NCBI GenBank assembly: GCA_027083655.1
Contig: JALWNS010000333.1
Coordinates: 1 to 13,184, forward strand
Source: Bacteroidales bacterium
Lineage (GTDB): Bacteria > Bacteroidota > Bacteroidia > Bacteroidales > S143-33
Length of the DNA stretch: 13,184 nt
Direction of reading: 5' to 3'
Shown: positions 5,844 to 13,184 of the stretch, piece by piece
Layout of the letters: each line of letters begins with the position of its first letter
Numbering within the stretch: the first letter of the stretch is position 1
Translations under genes and position numbers: made by a program
The notes under the pieces: generated by a model
Told to the model about the DNA's origin: nothing
The model's database searches: none
What the model saw: the letters and a program-made list of their open reading frames with translations, nothing else

Positions 5844-7046
5844 ATGCCAAAGCTATCTACTCGTTCTTATGAGATGCCTGCGTCTCCTATACGTAAACTA
5901 GTACCATTAGCCGACCAGGCAAAAAAACGTGGTATAAAAGTTTATCATCTTAACATTGGCCAACCTGACATCAAAACCCCAGAAGTAGCCTTAGAGCCAT
6001 TACACAATTTCAAGCCAGAAACTATTATAGAATATACTAACTCGGCAGGCTTAGAGAGTTACCGCAGAGCTTTAGCCGAATATTACCGTAAAGTAGGTAT
6101 CAATGTCGATTATACGGACATACTCATTACTGCCGGCGGTTCAGAAGCTTTGTTCTTTACATTCATGACATTGTTCAATCCTGGCGAGGAAGTAATAATC
6201 CCAGAACCTTTCTACACCAACTACAATAGCATTGCTAAAGAAGCAGATATTAAAATCGTTCCTATAACATCAACCATCGAAAACGGTTTTGCCCTTCCTC
6301 CTATTGAAGAATTTGAGAAACGCATAACTGACAAGACTAAGGCAATTCTTATTTGCAATCCAAGCAACCCAACAGGAGCCCTTTATACAAGAGAAGAGCT
6401 CGAGCAACTTCGTGATATAGCAATCAAGCATGACCTATTCCTGATAGCAGATGAAGTTTACCGCGAATTTGTTTATGACGGATACGAACATTTCTCTGTA
6501 ATGCAGCTAGAAGGCATCGAAGACCGCGTCGTATTAGTAGACTCAAATTCTAAGCGATTTAGCCAATGTGGCACACGTACAGGTTATCTAGTTAGCAAAA
6601 ACAAGGAGTTTATCCAGCAAGCTCTCAAGTACGGGATGGCACGTTTAAGCCCTCCTTATTTTGGACAGATTGTGGGAGAAGCTTCACTTCGTGCACCTCA
6701 AGAATACTTCAAAGAAGTCTATGATGAATATGTTAAACGACGCAATTACCTCATCGAGGCTCTTAATAATATCCCTGGTGTCTTCGCACCTATGCCTCAT
6801 GGCGCCTTCTATACAATAGCTCGTTTACCTATTGATGATAGCGAAAAATTCTGCGCCTGGTTGTTGTCTGACTTCAACGTGGACGGCGAAACAATTATGT
6901 TTGCACCAGCTCCTGGTTTCTATGCTACTCCTGGGCTGGGTAAAGATGAAGTACGTATTGCTTATGTGCTTAATGTGGACGACCTCAAGCGCTCAATGGA
7001 AATCCTGGAACGTGCCCTAGAAAAGTATCCAGGCACCAAGAGATAA
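5844..7046 (+). CDS. PLP-dependent class I/II aminotransferase (aspartate aminotransferase-like)
   Basis: 400 aa from the ATG at 5844. An in-frame ATG at 5808 lies inside the promoter and adds a non-conserved leader. This is a fold-type I aminotransferase transferring an amino group between an amino acid and a 2-oxo acid in the cytoplasm. Visible landmarks are the N-terminal SPIRKLVPLADQAKKRG helix, NIGQPDIKTP (37-46), the GGSEAL cofactor-phosphate loop (98-103), and CNPSNPTG (171-178) with Asn175. They continue with ADEVY (202-206) with Asp203 facing the pyridine nitrogen, SNSKRFSQCGTRTGYL with Schiff-base Lys237, and Arg371 in the RIAY strand for the substrate carboxylate. The length is normal for the class. 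The 'SKRFS.CG.R.G' variant around the lysine is a form I associate with Bacteroidota and Chlorobi enzymes usually named aspartate aminotransferase. Aromatic or prephenate amino-transfer cannot be excluded. It has its own promoter and terminator, so it appears monocistronic. Confidence 0.93.
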   Translation: MPKLSTRSYEMPASPIRKLVPLADQAKKRGIKVYHLNIGQPDIKTPEVALEPLHNFKPETIIEYTNSAGLESYRRALAEYYRKVGINVDYTDILITAGGSEALFFTFMTLFNPGEEVIIPEPFYTNYNSIAKEADIKIVPITSTIENGFALPPIEEFEKRITDKTKAILICNPSNPTGALYTREELEQLRDIAIKHDLFLIADEVYREFVYDGYEHFSVMQLEGIEDRVVLVDSNSKRFSQCGTRTGYLVSKNKEFIQQALKYGMARLSPPYFGQIVGEASLRAPQEYFKEVYDEYVKRRNYLIEALNNIPGVFAPMPHGAFYTIARLPIDDSEKFCAWLLSDFNVDGETIMFAPAPGFYATPGLGKDEVRIAYVLNVDDLKRSMEILERALEKYPGTKR

Positions 7047-7155
7047 TTTTACCAATGCTTAATTGAAATTACCTGTAAGCATACGACAGGTTCCTTGCAG
7101 GTAAACAAGATTAGAGAAAAATAATTCAGTAAAAAGTCCTATTCCCAGTACTTAC

Positions 7156-7187
7156 AAAAATCCCCTGCACGCGTGCAGGGGATTTTT
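7156..7187. terminator. Strong bidirectional intrinsic terminator between convergent genes
   Basis: This is a perfect 32-base inverted repeat centred at 7171/7172. A GC-rich core (CCCCTGCAC / GTGCAGGGG) is flanked by AAAAAT on the left and ATTTTTT on the right, so each strand reads as a stem followed by a U-run. It lies between the 3' ends of the aminotransferase (stop at 7046) and the minus-strand amylase (stop at 7209), and can end transcription from both sides. Confidence 0.93.
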
Positions 7188-7208
7188 TGTTGTATAAAAC
7201 AGTGACCC

Positions 7209-10200
7209 TCACTCTTTAATAATCTTGCCTGTAGTTACACGGCCGCCTGTCTCCAACATATAGATATACAAGCCTGGCTGTAAGTCTTTTATGCTTATTT
7301 CCTGCCGGGCCTGCTGCTTTTTGACAAGCTTGCCAGTGATTGTGTAAATAGATATGCTACCCTGCACTGGTTCAGAGAGATAAATCTTATCATGAGCAGG
7401 ATTGGGATAAAGCATTATATCATGGCCTGTCGTCTCTACTGAGGCTGAGACATCATCCACCATACTGAGTTGTTTGTCGGCAAAAAGATGGTACTCTCCA
7501 GGTTGTAATGTCTTGCTCAAAGGAGTGGAAGCCACATCAATGGTCTGGCCGGCCAGTATATCATACCATGTGCCCGTATGCTGGAAATTCAAATCAACCG
7601 TATAACTGACAACGTCAAAATTAGCCACAACGTATAAATTTAATGTATCAGAGCTTAACCATTGCTCTTTGACCATGCCAGACAAATTATAAGTATATGT
7701 GCCATTGCGTACTATATCATTTGAATGCCTAAAATTAATCAGTTTACGGTAAACATTGTAAAGTCCCAAACGCGCTGTATCTTCATAGAAATAATCCCAA
7801 CGCACAGGCTTGGGACTGGTGCGGCATTCTTCGCTTATTGTTCCATCTGTACAATAATTCAAACTGTAATCATACCCCAATTCCTGGAACTGCCACATCA
7901 TTTTCGGACCGGGTATTGTATAGAAAAACGTTGCTAATCCTTTGCTTCTCTGCAATGAGGTGTTCAAATCCTTAACATCATAACTTGCCGTAGAATTTCC
8001 ATACTGTAAAGCTTTGTACATTAGCCGTTCTTCATCATGGCTCTCCATAAATGTAAGATTATTCGGATAAGTAAACCCTCGGTTTTGATAATAAGACCAT
8101 GAAAAATCCGAACCGTCTTGCCACCCCATTAACGCTTGACCAAAATTATAATTCATGTTCTGCCAGAGCAAAAATCCATAATTAGCCAACACCTGCTCCT
8201 CGCTATTATCTGCAAAATGCTCCAGTACGACATAGGCATTGGGGTTAATTGACTTTACAAAATCGTAATAATCTTTCAATATATCTATGCGTGACTGGTC
8301 ATAAGCCGACCATGAAGCCAAATCTGTTGAATAAGTCTGTGTAAAGCCTTTGGAAAGGTCGAAACGGAATCCATCAATCTTGAATTCTTCCAACCAGTAT
8401 CTTAGCACATCTTTGACAAACTCCCTGGTAGCTAAGCTCTCATGGTTAAAGTCATAGCCCACGCCTAATGGATGGGGACAGGTCTGGTTAAACCACGGAT
8501 TATCAGCCGAAGGTACACCATTCTTACTATCCCAATACATTTGTACCAGTGGACATTGACCAAAGGCATGATTGAACACAACATCCAATATCACTGCAAT
8601 ACCACGTTTGTGGCATTCATCAATAAATTGCTTATAATCCTGCTCCGTGCCATAATATTTGTCTGTTGCAAAGTAAAAGTCAGGATTATAACCCCAGCTA
8701 ATATTGCCTTCAAACTCCGTAATTGGCATAATTTCAATAGCGTCAATACCCAAATCTTTCAGGTAATCAAGCTTGGCAGTGACATCCTTTATTGCTGATG
8801 ACTCTACAAAATCCCGCACTAGTAATTCATATACAGTAAGATTAGGCTGATTCTCGTTAAGACTTCTTGGTACAAAATTTTCAACCTGCCATTGATACTG
8901 GCTCTGGCCTGTCTGCAGAACACTTACAATGCCTGTTGTCTTGCCACTAGGATAAGGCATCAAATCCGGGTAATTCTGTATGTATTGATCATTCCATGGG
9001 TCCAGGATTTTATGACAATAAGGGTCTGCTATTTTCAGGTCTCCGTCTATAAGATATTGATAAGCATACTCCTTGCCTTTTTGCAAACCACCTATCCGTA
9101 GCCAGAAATGTGTACCATCTGGCGTGCGTTTCATATAATACCTCTCATCAGGCTGCCAATTATTAAAATCTCCAAGCACAAAAACATAGTTTTTCCGTGC
9201 AGGCGGATCCCACAGTACAAGCACAACCGAAGTATCACTTTCGTAATTAATACCATTATGCACACCTGCAGGTAATTCAGCTATTTCTGGTGCTCCCATT
9301 ACCAGAAATTTAACAGTATCATAAACTACTTGTGTGCCTTTTGTAGCCCTAGCAACAAGGTAATGGTTACCCTGGGGAAGGGAATCCGCCCATATCTCTT
9401 TAACTGCCGAGTCTACAGTGGAAGTCATCAAAACAGTTCCATCTACCAGCAAGTCCAGCTCATCACTGTTCAATGCAAAGGCAGAAAAATTAATAACATC
9501 GCCCGGTCCATATAGGAAACTGAGCTTGTTCGGGCTAGTTATTCTGACTGCCAGATCATTTGCCGGATATACAGGCATAAAGAAATCCCCTCCGTCCTCT
9601 TCGCGTGCCACGATGTAATCATCTGGCCTATCAGGCGAAACAGGGTCTGCACTACGTATAACCATAGCTAATTGGAGAACATGTTCCGAACTATCTGTAA
9701 TACCATAATAATCACGGATATTACTAATCTCAAGCTTGTACAGGTCAGGAGCTATGCGCGTAAACTTAGTCTTTGCCAGGTTCTCACCCCAATCCGAAAC
9801 AACATGTAGCCATTCTGTAGGCGTTGAGCTCTTAGTTGTTATCACACCCGTGTGTGCATAAACATCACCTGTGTAGCCGGCCAAAGCCCCATTACCCAAT
9901 GTAGCATCAAAATACACCACAACGCTACTATCTTCAAGAGGCATTGCAGGGATGGTATATACTGCACCGACTTTGTAAATTGCAGCCGGAGTATCACTTG
10001 GCTGTACCTGCTGATCTGCTACTTGATAAGAAAAATTCAGGCCACTGTTGTTTAGAAAATCTATTGTAATTAGGTCATAATCAGCCGGTGAAGGGTTGGA
10101 CAAATTGTTCAATGCAGTTGTATTTGTCGAAAAAACATAGTAAGACACATTTGTTCCTGCTGCTAATGAAGGTATAATTCCAGTTGCTGTGTCATTATTG

Positions 10201-10859
10201 ACAGAACAAACGACTAGCTGGGATGTCGCCCAATTATCTGTAGTATAACGGATTACAAATGATTGTTCCTGTGCCGCCACTGTGTCTAAAATAATTTTTA
10301 CTGCTACTTCATCACTACTTTGCACTACGTTTGTATCAGGGATCTGAAGGATTGTGTCAACAAGGGCGGGCCTTGAGGAAAATTCCATAAAAATAGCGCG
10401 CGTATCTTGATAGCCATTATCCTCAAAGTTAACAACATACCAACGGTCTGGGTTAAGGCTTATGCTATTGTTATTACCTCCGCCATCATTGTGCCAGTAG
10501 TAAGTTTGAATTGTATTCAGGGAAACTGCTACATCTGTCCACTTATTAGCATAAAGATTACTTTTGGGTCCGCTAGTAAATAGAAATTCATAGCTTCCTG
10601 AATTAATGGCATTTGTATCACCACTAGAGAGCGTTGTAAAAATAGTCTGGTAATGTGGGGAAGCCAATCCTGTTATTTTACCAACCATTCCTGCCACACC
10701 ATCAACAGTGTCATTGACAGAACGTAAAGTCATGTTATTTGGTGGTTGTGTCCAGCCATCCCAGCTTCCTGGCATATTAACACCTTCGGGCTCGTATATC
10801 TGTGCAAAGGACACATTCGCCATTATTATCAAAATCCATATCAAGTATAATCTTTTCAT
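7209..10859 (-). CDS. Secreted multidomain GH13 alpha-amylase-family enzyme with T9SS sorting domain
   Basis: 1216 aa from the ATG at 10857-10859. That start opens a signal peptide (MKRLYLIWILIIMANVSFAQ); upstream in-frame starts would bury it. The mature protein begins with about 150 residues of beta domain (GSWDGWTQPPNN). Ig-like segments follow, then a module at about 290-430 (YTIPAMP, YFDATLGNGALAGYTGDVYAHTG), then another Ig-like segment. Next is a CBM48/isoamylase-N-like domain at about 541-626 (FVLGDFNNWQPD, YQYLIDGD). The GH13 barrel spans about 671-1056. Its conserved regions are DVVFNHA (Asp759, Asn763, His764), GFRFDLSK (Arg832, nucleophile Asp834), VVLEHFAD (acid/base Glu880) and SHDEER (His941, Asp942), so the catalytic triad is intact. 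A beta C-domain follows, then a T9SS tail at about 1146-1216 (LYPNPAHDKIYL, then LQPGLYIYML). The enzyme should cleave alpha-glucans outside the cell or on its surface. Exact specificity (alpha-amylase, pullulanase or other) cannot be read. It is monocistronic and divergent from the KdsB-like gene. Confidence 0.93.
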   Translation of the reverse strand: MKRLYLIWILIIMANVSFAQIYEPEGVNMPGSWDGWTQPPNNMTLRSVNDTVDGVAGMVGKITGLASPHYQTIFTTLSSGDTNAINSGSYEFLFTSGPKSNLYANKWTDVAVSLNTIQTYYWHNDGGGNNNSISLNPDRWYVVNFEDNGYQDTRAIFMEFSSRPALVDTILQIPDTNVVQSSDEVAVKIILDTVAAQEQSFVIRYTTDNWATSQLVVCSVNNDTATGIIPSLAAGTNVSYYVFSTNTTALNNLSNPSPADYDLITIDFLNNSGLNFSYQVADQQVQPSDTPAAIYKVGAVYTIPAMPLEDSSVVVYFDATLGNGALAGYTGDVYAHTGVITTKSSTPTEWLHVVSDWGENLAKTKFTRIAPDLYKLEISNIRDYYGITDSSEHVLQLAMVIRSADPVSPDRPDDYIVAREEDGGDFFMPVYPANDLAVRITSPNKLSFLYGPGDVINFSAFALNSDELDLLVDGTVLMTSTVDSAVKEIWADSLPQGNHYLVARATKGTQVVYDTVKFLVMGAPEIAELPAGVHNGINYESDTSVVLVLWDPPARKNYVFVLGDFNNWQPDERYYMKRTPDGTHFWLRIGGLQKGKEYAYQYLIDGDLKIADPYCHKILDPWNDQYIQNYPDLMPYPSGKTTGIVSVLQTGQSQYQWQVENFVPRSLNENQPNLTVYELLVRDFVESSAIKDVTAKLDYLKDLGIDAIEIMPITEFEGNISWGYNPDFYFATDKYYGTEQDYKQFIDECHKRGIAVILDVVFNHAFGQCPLVQMYWDSKNGVPSADNPWFNQTCPHPLGVGYDFNHESLATREFVKDVLRYWLEEFKIDGFRFDLSKGFTQTYSTDLASWSAYDQSRIDILKDYYDFVKSINPNAYVVLEHFADNSEEQVLANYGFLLWQNMNYNFGQALMGWQDGSDFSWSYYQNRGFTYPNNLTFMESHDEERLMYKALQYGNSTASYDVKDLNTSLQRSKGLATFFYTIPGPKMMWQFQELGYDYSLNYCTDGTISEECRTSPKPVRWDYFYEDTARLGLYNVYRKLINFRHSNDIVRNGTYTYNLSGMVKEQWLSSDTLNLYVVANFDVVSYTVDLNFQHTGTWYDILAGQTIDVASTPLSKTLQPGEYHLFADKQLSMVDDVSASVETTGHDIMLYPNPAHDKIYLSEPVQGSISIYTITGKLVKKQQARQEISIKDLQPGLYIYMLETGGRVTTGKIIKE

Positions 10860-10918
10860 ATTAGAAATTTTTTCTTTAAAATTACTATAAATCATCGAAC
10901 TAGTCATTATCAAGACTT

Positions 10919-10928
10919 CAAACGTTTG
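10919..10928. promoter_or_regulatory. Candidate LacI-family operator upstream of the GH13 gene
   Basis: CAAACGTTTG is a perfect 10-base palindrome with a central CG, the hallmark of LacI-family operators. Maltose/starch repressors of the MalR type in other bacteria use sites built on a core of the form GCAAACGTTTGC. It sits 60 bases upstream of the GH13 start codon, on the side where that gene's promoter must lie, and about 30 bases from the -33 box of the divergent gene. A ten-base palindrome can occur by chance and no regulator gene is in the window, so this is tentative. Confidence 0.35.
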
Positions 10929-10956
10929 CACTCCTGGCTAAAAGCATAAATTTCAT

Positions 10957-10987
10957 TTTGCAAAACCCTCACTTATTTTTAATTTTG
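10957..10987 (+). promoter_or_regulatory. Bacteroidota-type promoter of the KdsB-like gene
   Basis: TTTG at 10957-10960 and TAATTTTG at 10980-10987 match both halves of the Bacteroides consensus, separated by 19 bases. Transcription would start near 10993, giving a leader of about 40 bases before the ATG at 11033. Confidence 0.75.
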
Positions 10988-11032
10988 ATTAAATATTAGT
11001 TTAATACATATCTATCTATTAATCAATATATT

Positions 11033-11824
11033 ATGAAACGTAAAAAAGTTATAGCAATAATTCCTGCAAGAATCAAATCACGACGGTTTAAAGGAAAAGT
11101 ATTGACTGAGATTTTTTCTATGCCAATGATAGGACATGTATACAAGCGTACTGCCTTGTGTAAGGACATTGACAAAATCATCATAGTTACACCGGACAAA
11201 GAAATACAAGAATATGCACACAATCTTCTAGGAGCCACAGTAATAATGGAGAAACATAAATACCAAAACGTTTTTGATTCCTGTGCCGATGCCCTGAAAA
11301 AATACCAAGAACAAACTAATACTATTTATGACATAGCTTTGGTTATTTCCGGGGATGAGCCTATGATCACAAACGATATGCTTGCTATGGCCATCAGTCC
11401 TTTTTATCTTGAGGACGACGTAAAAATTAGCACTTTAATGTGTCCTATCCCTACAGAAGATGAATTCCGTAATCCAAACACTATCAAAGTCGTCGTGGAT
11501 GTTAATAATAATGCTATGTATTTTTCGCGTGAGCCTATACCTTCACCTGCAAAAGGCGTTGTAGGCATACCTCCTCTTAAAGTTGTCAGTGTTTCATCAT
11601 TTGATGTACAATTTCTTCTCGAATTTAGAGAAATGCCCCCGTCCACTCTCGAGTTGATTGAAGATATACCAGTGCTCCGTGCTTTAGAGAATGGATTTAA
11701 AGTTAAAATGATTATGAATGAAAAATACACTATGTCCGTCGATACACCCGAAGACCTTGAAAAAGTAAAAAAACTTATGGAGGAAGACCCATTGCTACAA
11801 CGCTACCTCACTTCTCTGAATTAG
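11033..11824 (+). CDS. KdsB-like cytidylyltransferase (CMP-sugar synthase family)
   Basis: 263 aa, cytoplasmic. Family role: transfer of CMP from CTP to a sugar acid such as Kdo, for lipopolysaccharide or capsule. Residues 6-23 form the nucleotide-binding N-terminus (VIAIIPAR.KSRRFKGKVL) with Arg13, Arg17/18 and Lys22, followed by PMIGHVYKR. ISGDEPMI holds metal-binding Asp108. FRNPNTIKVVVD and AMYFSREPIPSP (161-172) are close to the KdsB core. PSTLELIEDIPVLRALENG and SVDTPEDLEKV, with metal-binding Asp237, complete the fold. Two places differ from standard KdsB. The 'SGTDR' sugar-binding block is absent (QNVFDSCADAL stands in its place), and the 'HIGIYAYR' segment is replaced by KVVSVSSFDV. 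The protein may therefore use another sugar acid, or be a KdsB paralogue. It has its own promoter. Its last 17 bases overlap the convergent RNase Z gene. Confidence 0.8.
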   Translation: MKRKKVIAIIPARIKSRRFKGKVLTEIFSMPMIGHVYKRTALCKDIDKIIIVTPDKEIQEYAHNLLGATVIMEKHKYQNVFDSCADALKKYQEQTNTIYDIALVISGDEPMITNDMLAMAISPFYLEDDVKISTLMCPIPTEDEFRNPNTIKVVVDVNNNAMYFSREPIPSPAKGVVGIPPLKVVSVSSFDVQFLLEFREMPPSTLELIEDIPVLRALENGFKVKMIMNEKYTMSVDTPEDLEKVKKLMEEDPLLQRYLTSLN

Positions 11825-12746
11825 ATCTTTTAAATGGAATAGAAATTTTTAGCCCATCATAGGCCAGAACTGTCCGAGGAAAAACATTTTTAGCTTCCAT
11901 GTAAAAACGCTCCATATCTAACAAAGTTGCTGAAAAATGGCCTATGATAAGCTGTCCTACACCTGCCTCGCGTGCCAAAATAGCAGCTTGCTCTGCTGTT
12001 GAATGAAACGTAGCTTCTGCCTTCTGTTTGTGCTCGTTGTCAAAGGTGGCTTCATGGTATAGCACATCAACGCCACGTATTTTTTCGGCCAGGTGGGGAA
12101 GAAACTTAGTATCAGAGATATAAGCATAAGATCTGGGTTCAGGAGGTGGTATTGTTACATCATCAGGAAAAATTATTGTTCCATCCTCCCGCTCTATCAT
12201 CTCTCCTTTTTTTAGGCGGACTATTTCCTCTATCAATAACTTTAATTCCTCGATTTTAGTTTTTATTATATTTGGTTCCCGTTCCTTTTCCCTAAAAATA
12301 AATCCCCATGTATCAATCCTGTGCTCTAAAGGTACAGCCTCTACACTAAAATTCTTATGATCCATTATAATCCCACCCCTCTTAGGCAAGGCATGAAAAT
12401 GCAATGTAAAAGGTAATTCCCTGACCTTGACCGGAGAATGCCGGGACCACAGAATTTGCTTCAGTCCCGCAGGAGCATATAAATGAAGGTCTACCTCCCT
12501 GTGAAAAAGCTCATAAGTCGAGAGCAAACCAAAAAGACCAAAATAATGGTCTCCATGTAAATGGGAAATAAAAATATGACGTATCTTGCCAAAACCAACA
12601 TGAAAACGGCGAAGCTGCAACTGTGTGCCTTCGCCGCAATCTACCAATAATGGCGTACCATAAATATTTACTACTTGAGAAGAAGGGAACCTATGTGCCG
12701 TTGGTGTAGCAGAACTTGTTCCCAAAACAAGAATATCAAAATCCAT
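11808..12746 (-). CDS. rnz: Ribonuclease Z (tRNA 3' processing endonuclease)
   Basis: 312 aa, cytoplasmic metallo-beta-lactamase-fold enzyme that trims the 3' trailer of tRNA precursors. The start MDFDILVLGTSSATPT and VDCGEGTQLQL (35-45) are typical. Zinc ligands are visible as HLHGDH (His62, His64, Asp66, His67), His142 in EHRIDTWGF, Asp212 in YISDT and His270 in IGHFS. The HEAT motif is at 231-234 and an HSTAEQAA helix begins at His248. Length is usual for the bacterial short form. The flexible-arm region (about 152-200) is strongly charged and helical (IKTKIEELKLLIEEIVRLKKGE) and lacks the Gly-Pro-rich arm of the Bacillus-type enzyme, as I recall for other Bacteroidota members. The ATG follows directly on the stop of the STAS gene (TAAATG, no spacer), so the two are translated from one message. 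Its 3' end overlaps the convergent KdsB-like gene by 17 bases. Confidence 0.96.
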   Translation of the reverse strand: MDFDILVLGTSSATPTAHRFPSSQVVNIYGTPLLVDCGEGTQLQLRRFHVGFGKIRHIFISHLHGDHYFGLFGLLSTYELFHREVDLHLYAPAGLKQILWSRHSPVKVRELPFTLHFHALPKRGGIIMDHKNFSVEAVPLEHRIDTWGFIFREKEREPNIIKTKIEELKLLIEEIVRLKKGEMIEREDGTIIFPDDVTIPPPEPRSYAYISDTKFLPHLAEKIRGVDVLYHEATFDNEHKQKAEATFHSTAEQAAILAREAGVGQLIIGHFSATLLDMERFYMEAKNVFPRTVLAYDGLKISIPFKRSNSEK

Positions 12747-13142
12747 TTATTCATTGTCGTTTTTCTCTTCCACCTGCTCGTTCTGCCTGATTATTCTTTC
12801 TGCTTCTTCTACTGTATCTGCTATGTTAAGCACTGTATCCAACTGTGAAATATTTATTAATCGCTCTACAGCAGGCTGCAATCCTGTAACTACAAATATA
12901 CCATTAGAATTCTTTGACAAACGGTTTGCTACCAGGATTGCACTCAAACCAGAAGAATCGCAATACTTAACTTCTGACAGATCCATTATTATGTTTCGCT
13001 CTCTATTACTAGCCAACAGAACCAGCTCTGACTTCAAAGAAGGAGCTAAAAAGGTATCTAATTTCTCATCCAAAATCTTAATGAGCGTATAAAAATCACG
13101 CTTGATAATCTGAAACTTATTTGTTTGCTGGGTGTTGTCCAT
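12747..13142 (-). CDS. STAS-domain anti-sigma-factor antagonist-like protein
   Basis: 131 aa, cytoplasmic. One STAS domain fills residues about 8-120. A first strand pair (FQIIKRDFYTLIKIL) is followed by a helix (APSLKSELVLL) and the strand NIIMDLSEVKYCDSSGLSAIL. In SpoIIAA/RsbV-type antagonists, the serine after Asp in 'DSSG' is the site phosphorylated by the partner anti-sigma kinase; here it is Ser63. A C-terminal helix and an acidic tail (EQVEEKNDNE) close the protein. Family role: partner-switching control of an anti-sigma factor or another target, by phosphorylation of the serine. No kinase, phosphatase or sigma factor is visible here, so the partner is unknown. The stop codon directly abuts the RNase Z start, implying co-expression. 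The start ATG (13140-13142) is preceded by about 40 bases inside the window. Confidence 0.9.
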   Translation of the reverse strand: MDNTQQTNKFQIIKRDFYTLIKILDEKLDTFLAPSLKSELVLLASNRERNIIMDLSEVKYCDSSGLSAILVANRLSKNSNGIFVVTGLQPAVERLINISQLDTVLNIADTVEEAERIIRQNEQVEEKNDNE

Positions 13143-13173
13143 GCCCTGTTGTTTAATGTATAGTATCTTTTTA

Positions 13174-13181
13174 CAATATTA
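13174..13181 (-). promoter_or_regulatory. Possible -7 element for the STAS-rnz operon
   Basis: Read on the minus strand, TAATATTG is one mismatch from the Bacteroides -7 box TAnnTTTG. It would give a leader of about 25 bases before the STAS start codon. The -33 partner would lie beyond the window edge, so the call is weak. Confidence 0.3.
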
Positions 13182-13184
13182 GAA

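Noticed and set aside
7071..7091. Inverted repeat ACCTGT ... ACAGGT after the aminotransferase, considered as terminator or operator
   Set aside because: Only six pairs with a nine-base loop and no U-run; the strong terminator at 7156-7187 explains transcription ending.
8472..8798. A 108-codon plus-strand frame opposite the GH13 catalytic domain
   Set aside because: It is antisense to an intact conserved catalytic region, and its translation has no recognisable features.
10860..10931. Longer N-terminus for the GH13 protein from upstream in-frame starts
   Set aside because: It would place 24 polar residues before an otherwise perfect signal peptide and would include the candidate operator region.
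12754..13092. A 112-codon plus-strand frame opposite the STAS gene
   Set aside because: The Ser-rich translation is a mirror of the STAS frame; the minus-strand protein has a clear domain and the key serine.

Overview
The window looks like a chromosomal stretch of a Bacteroidota (probably Bacteroidales-like) bacterium. The grounds are: three proteins ending in type IX secretion (Por) C-terminal sorting domains; several promoters matching the Bacteroides-type pattern TTTG / TAnnTTTG; translation starts in A-rich leaders with no clear Shine-Dalgarno sequence; a Bacteroidota-style RNase Z; and generally AT-rich DNA. The species cannot be named from the sequence. No tRNA, rRNA, CRISPR array, insertion sequence or phage gene was seen.

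Layout. (1) Bases 1-335 hold the 3' end of a gene, probably a patatin-like phospholipase. (2) Bases 336-699 hold no gene. They carry a promoter, a textbook cobalamin (vitamin B12) riboswitch (418-575) and an expression platform made of four mutually complementary segments, the last of which abuts a start codon. (3) Bases 700-5603 form a tightly coupled five-gene operon under that riboswitch: a DUF4465-type protein with a T9SS sorting domain; a second T9SS-sorted surface protein; a lipoprotein resembling the GLPGLI/DUF4412 group; a Kelch-propeller lipoprotein with an FnIII-like N-terminal module; and a small outer-membrane beta-barrel. The first four genes overlap by 1 or 4 bases and the fifth follows after 11. 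All five are predicted to be exported to the cell envelope. (4) Bases 5790-7046 hold an aminotransferase with its own promoter, ended by a strong bidirectional terminator. (5) Convergent to it, on the minus strand, is a very large secreted multidomain GH13 alpha-amylase-family enzyme with a T9SS tail. A LacI-type palindrome lies upstream of its start. (6) Divergent from the amylase is a KdsB-like cytidylyltransferase. It runs into, and overlaps by 17 bases, a minus-strand pair encoding a STAS-domain anti-sigma-factor antagonist and RNase Z, joined stop-to-start.

The most interesting part is region 3. A B12 riboswitch drives a set of surface and outer-membrane proteins with no recognisable TonB-dependent receptor or ABC transporter in the operon. 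The obvious hypothesis is a cell-surface corrinoid capture or handling apparatus. It would be analogous to the surface B12-binding lipoproteins of gut Bacteroides (BtuG, BtuH) but built partly from different folds and delivered partly by T9SS. The link to B12 rests on the riboswitch; the functions of the individual proteins are inference.
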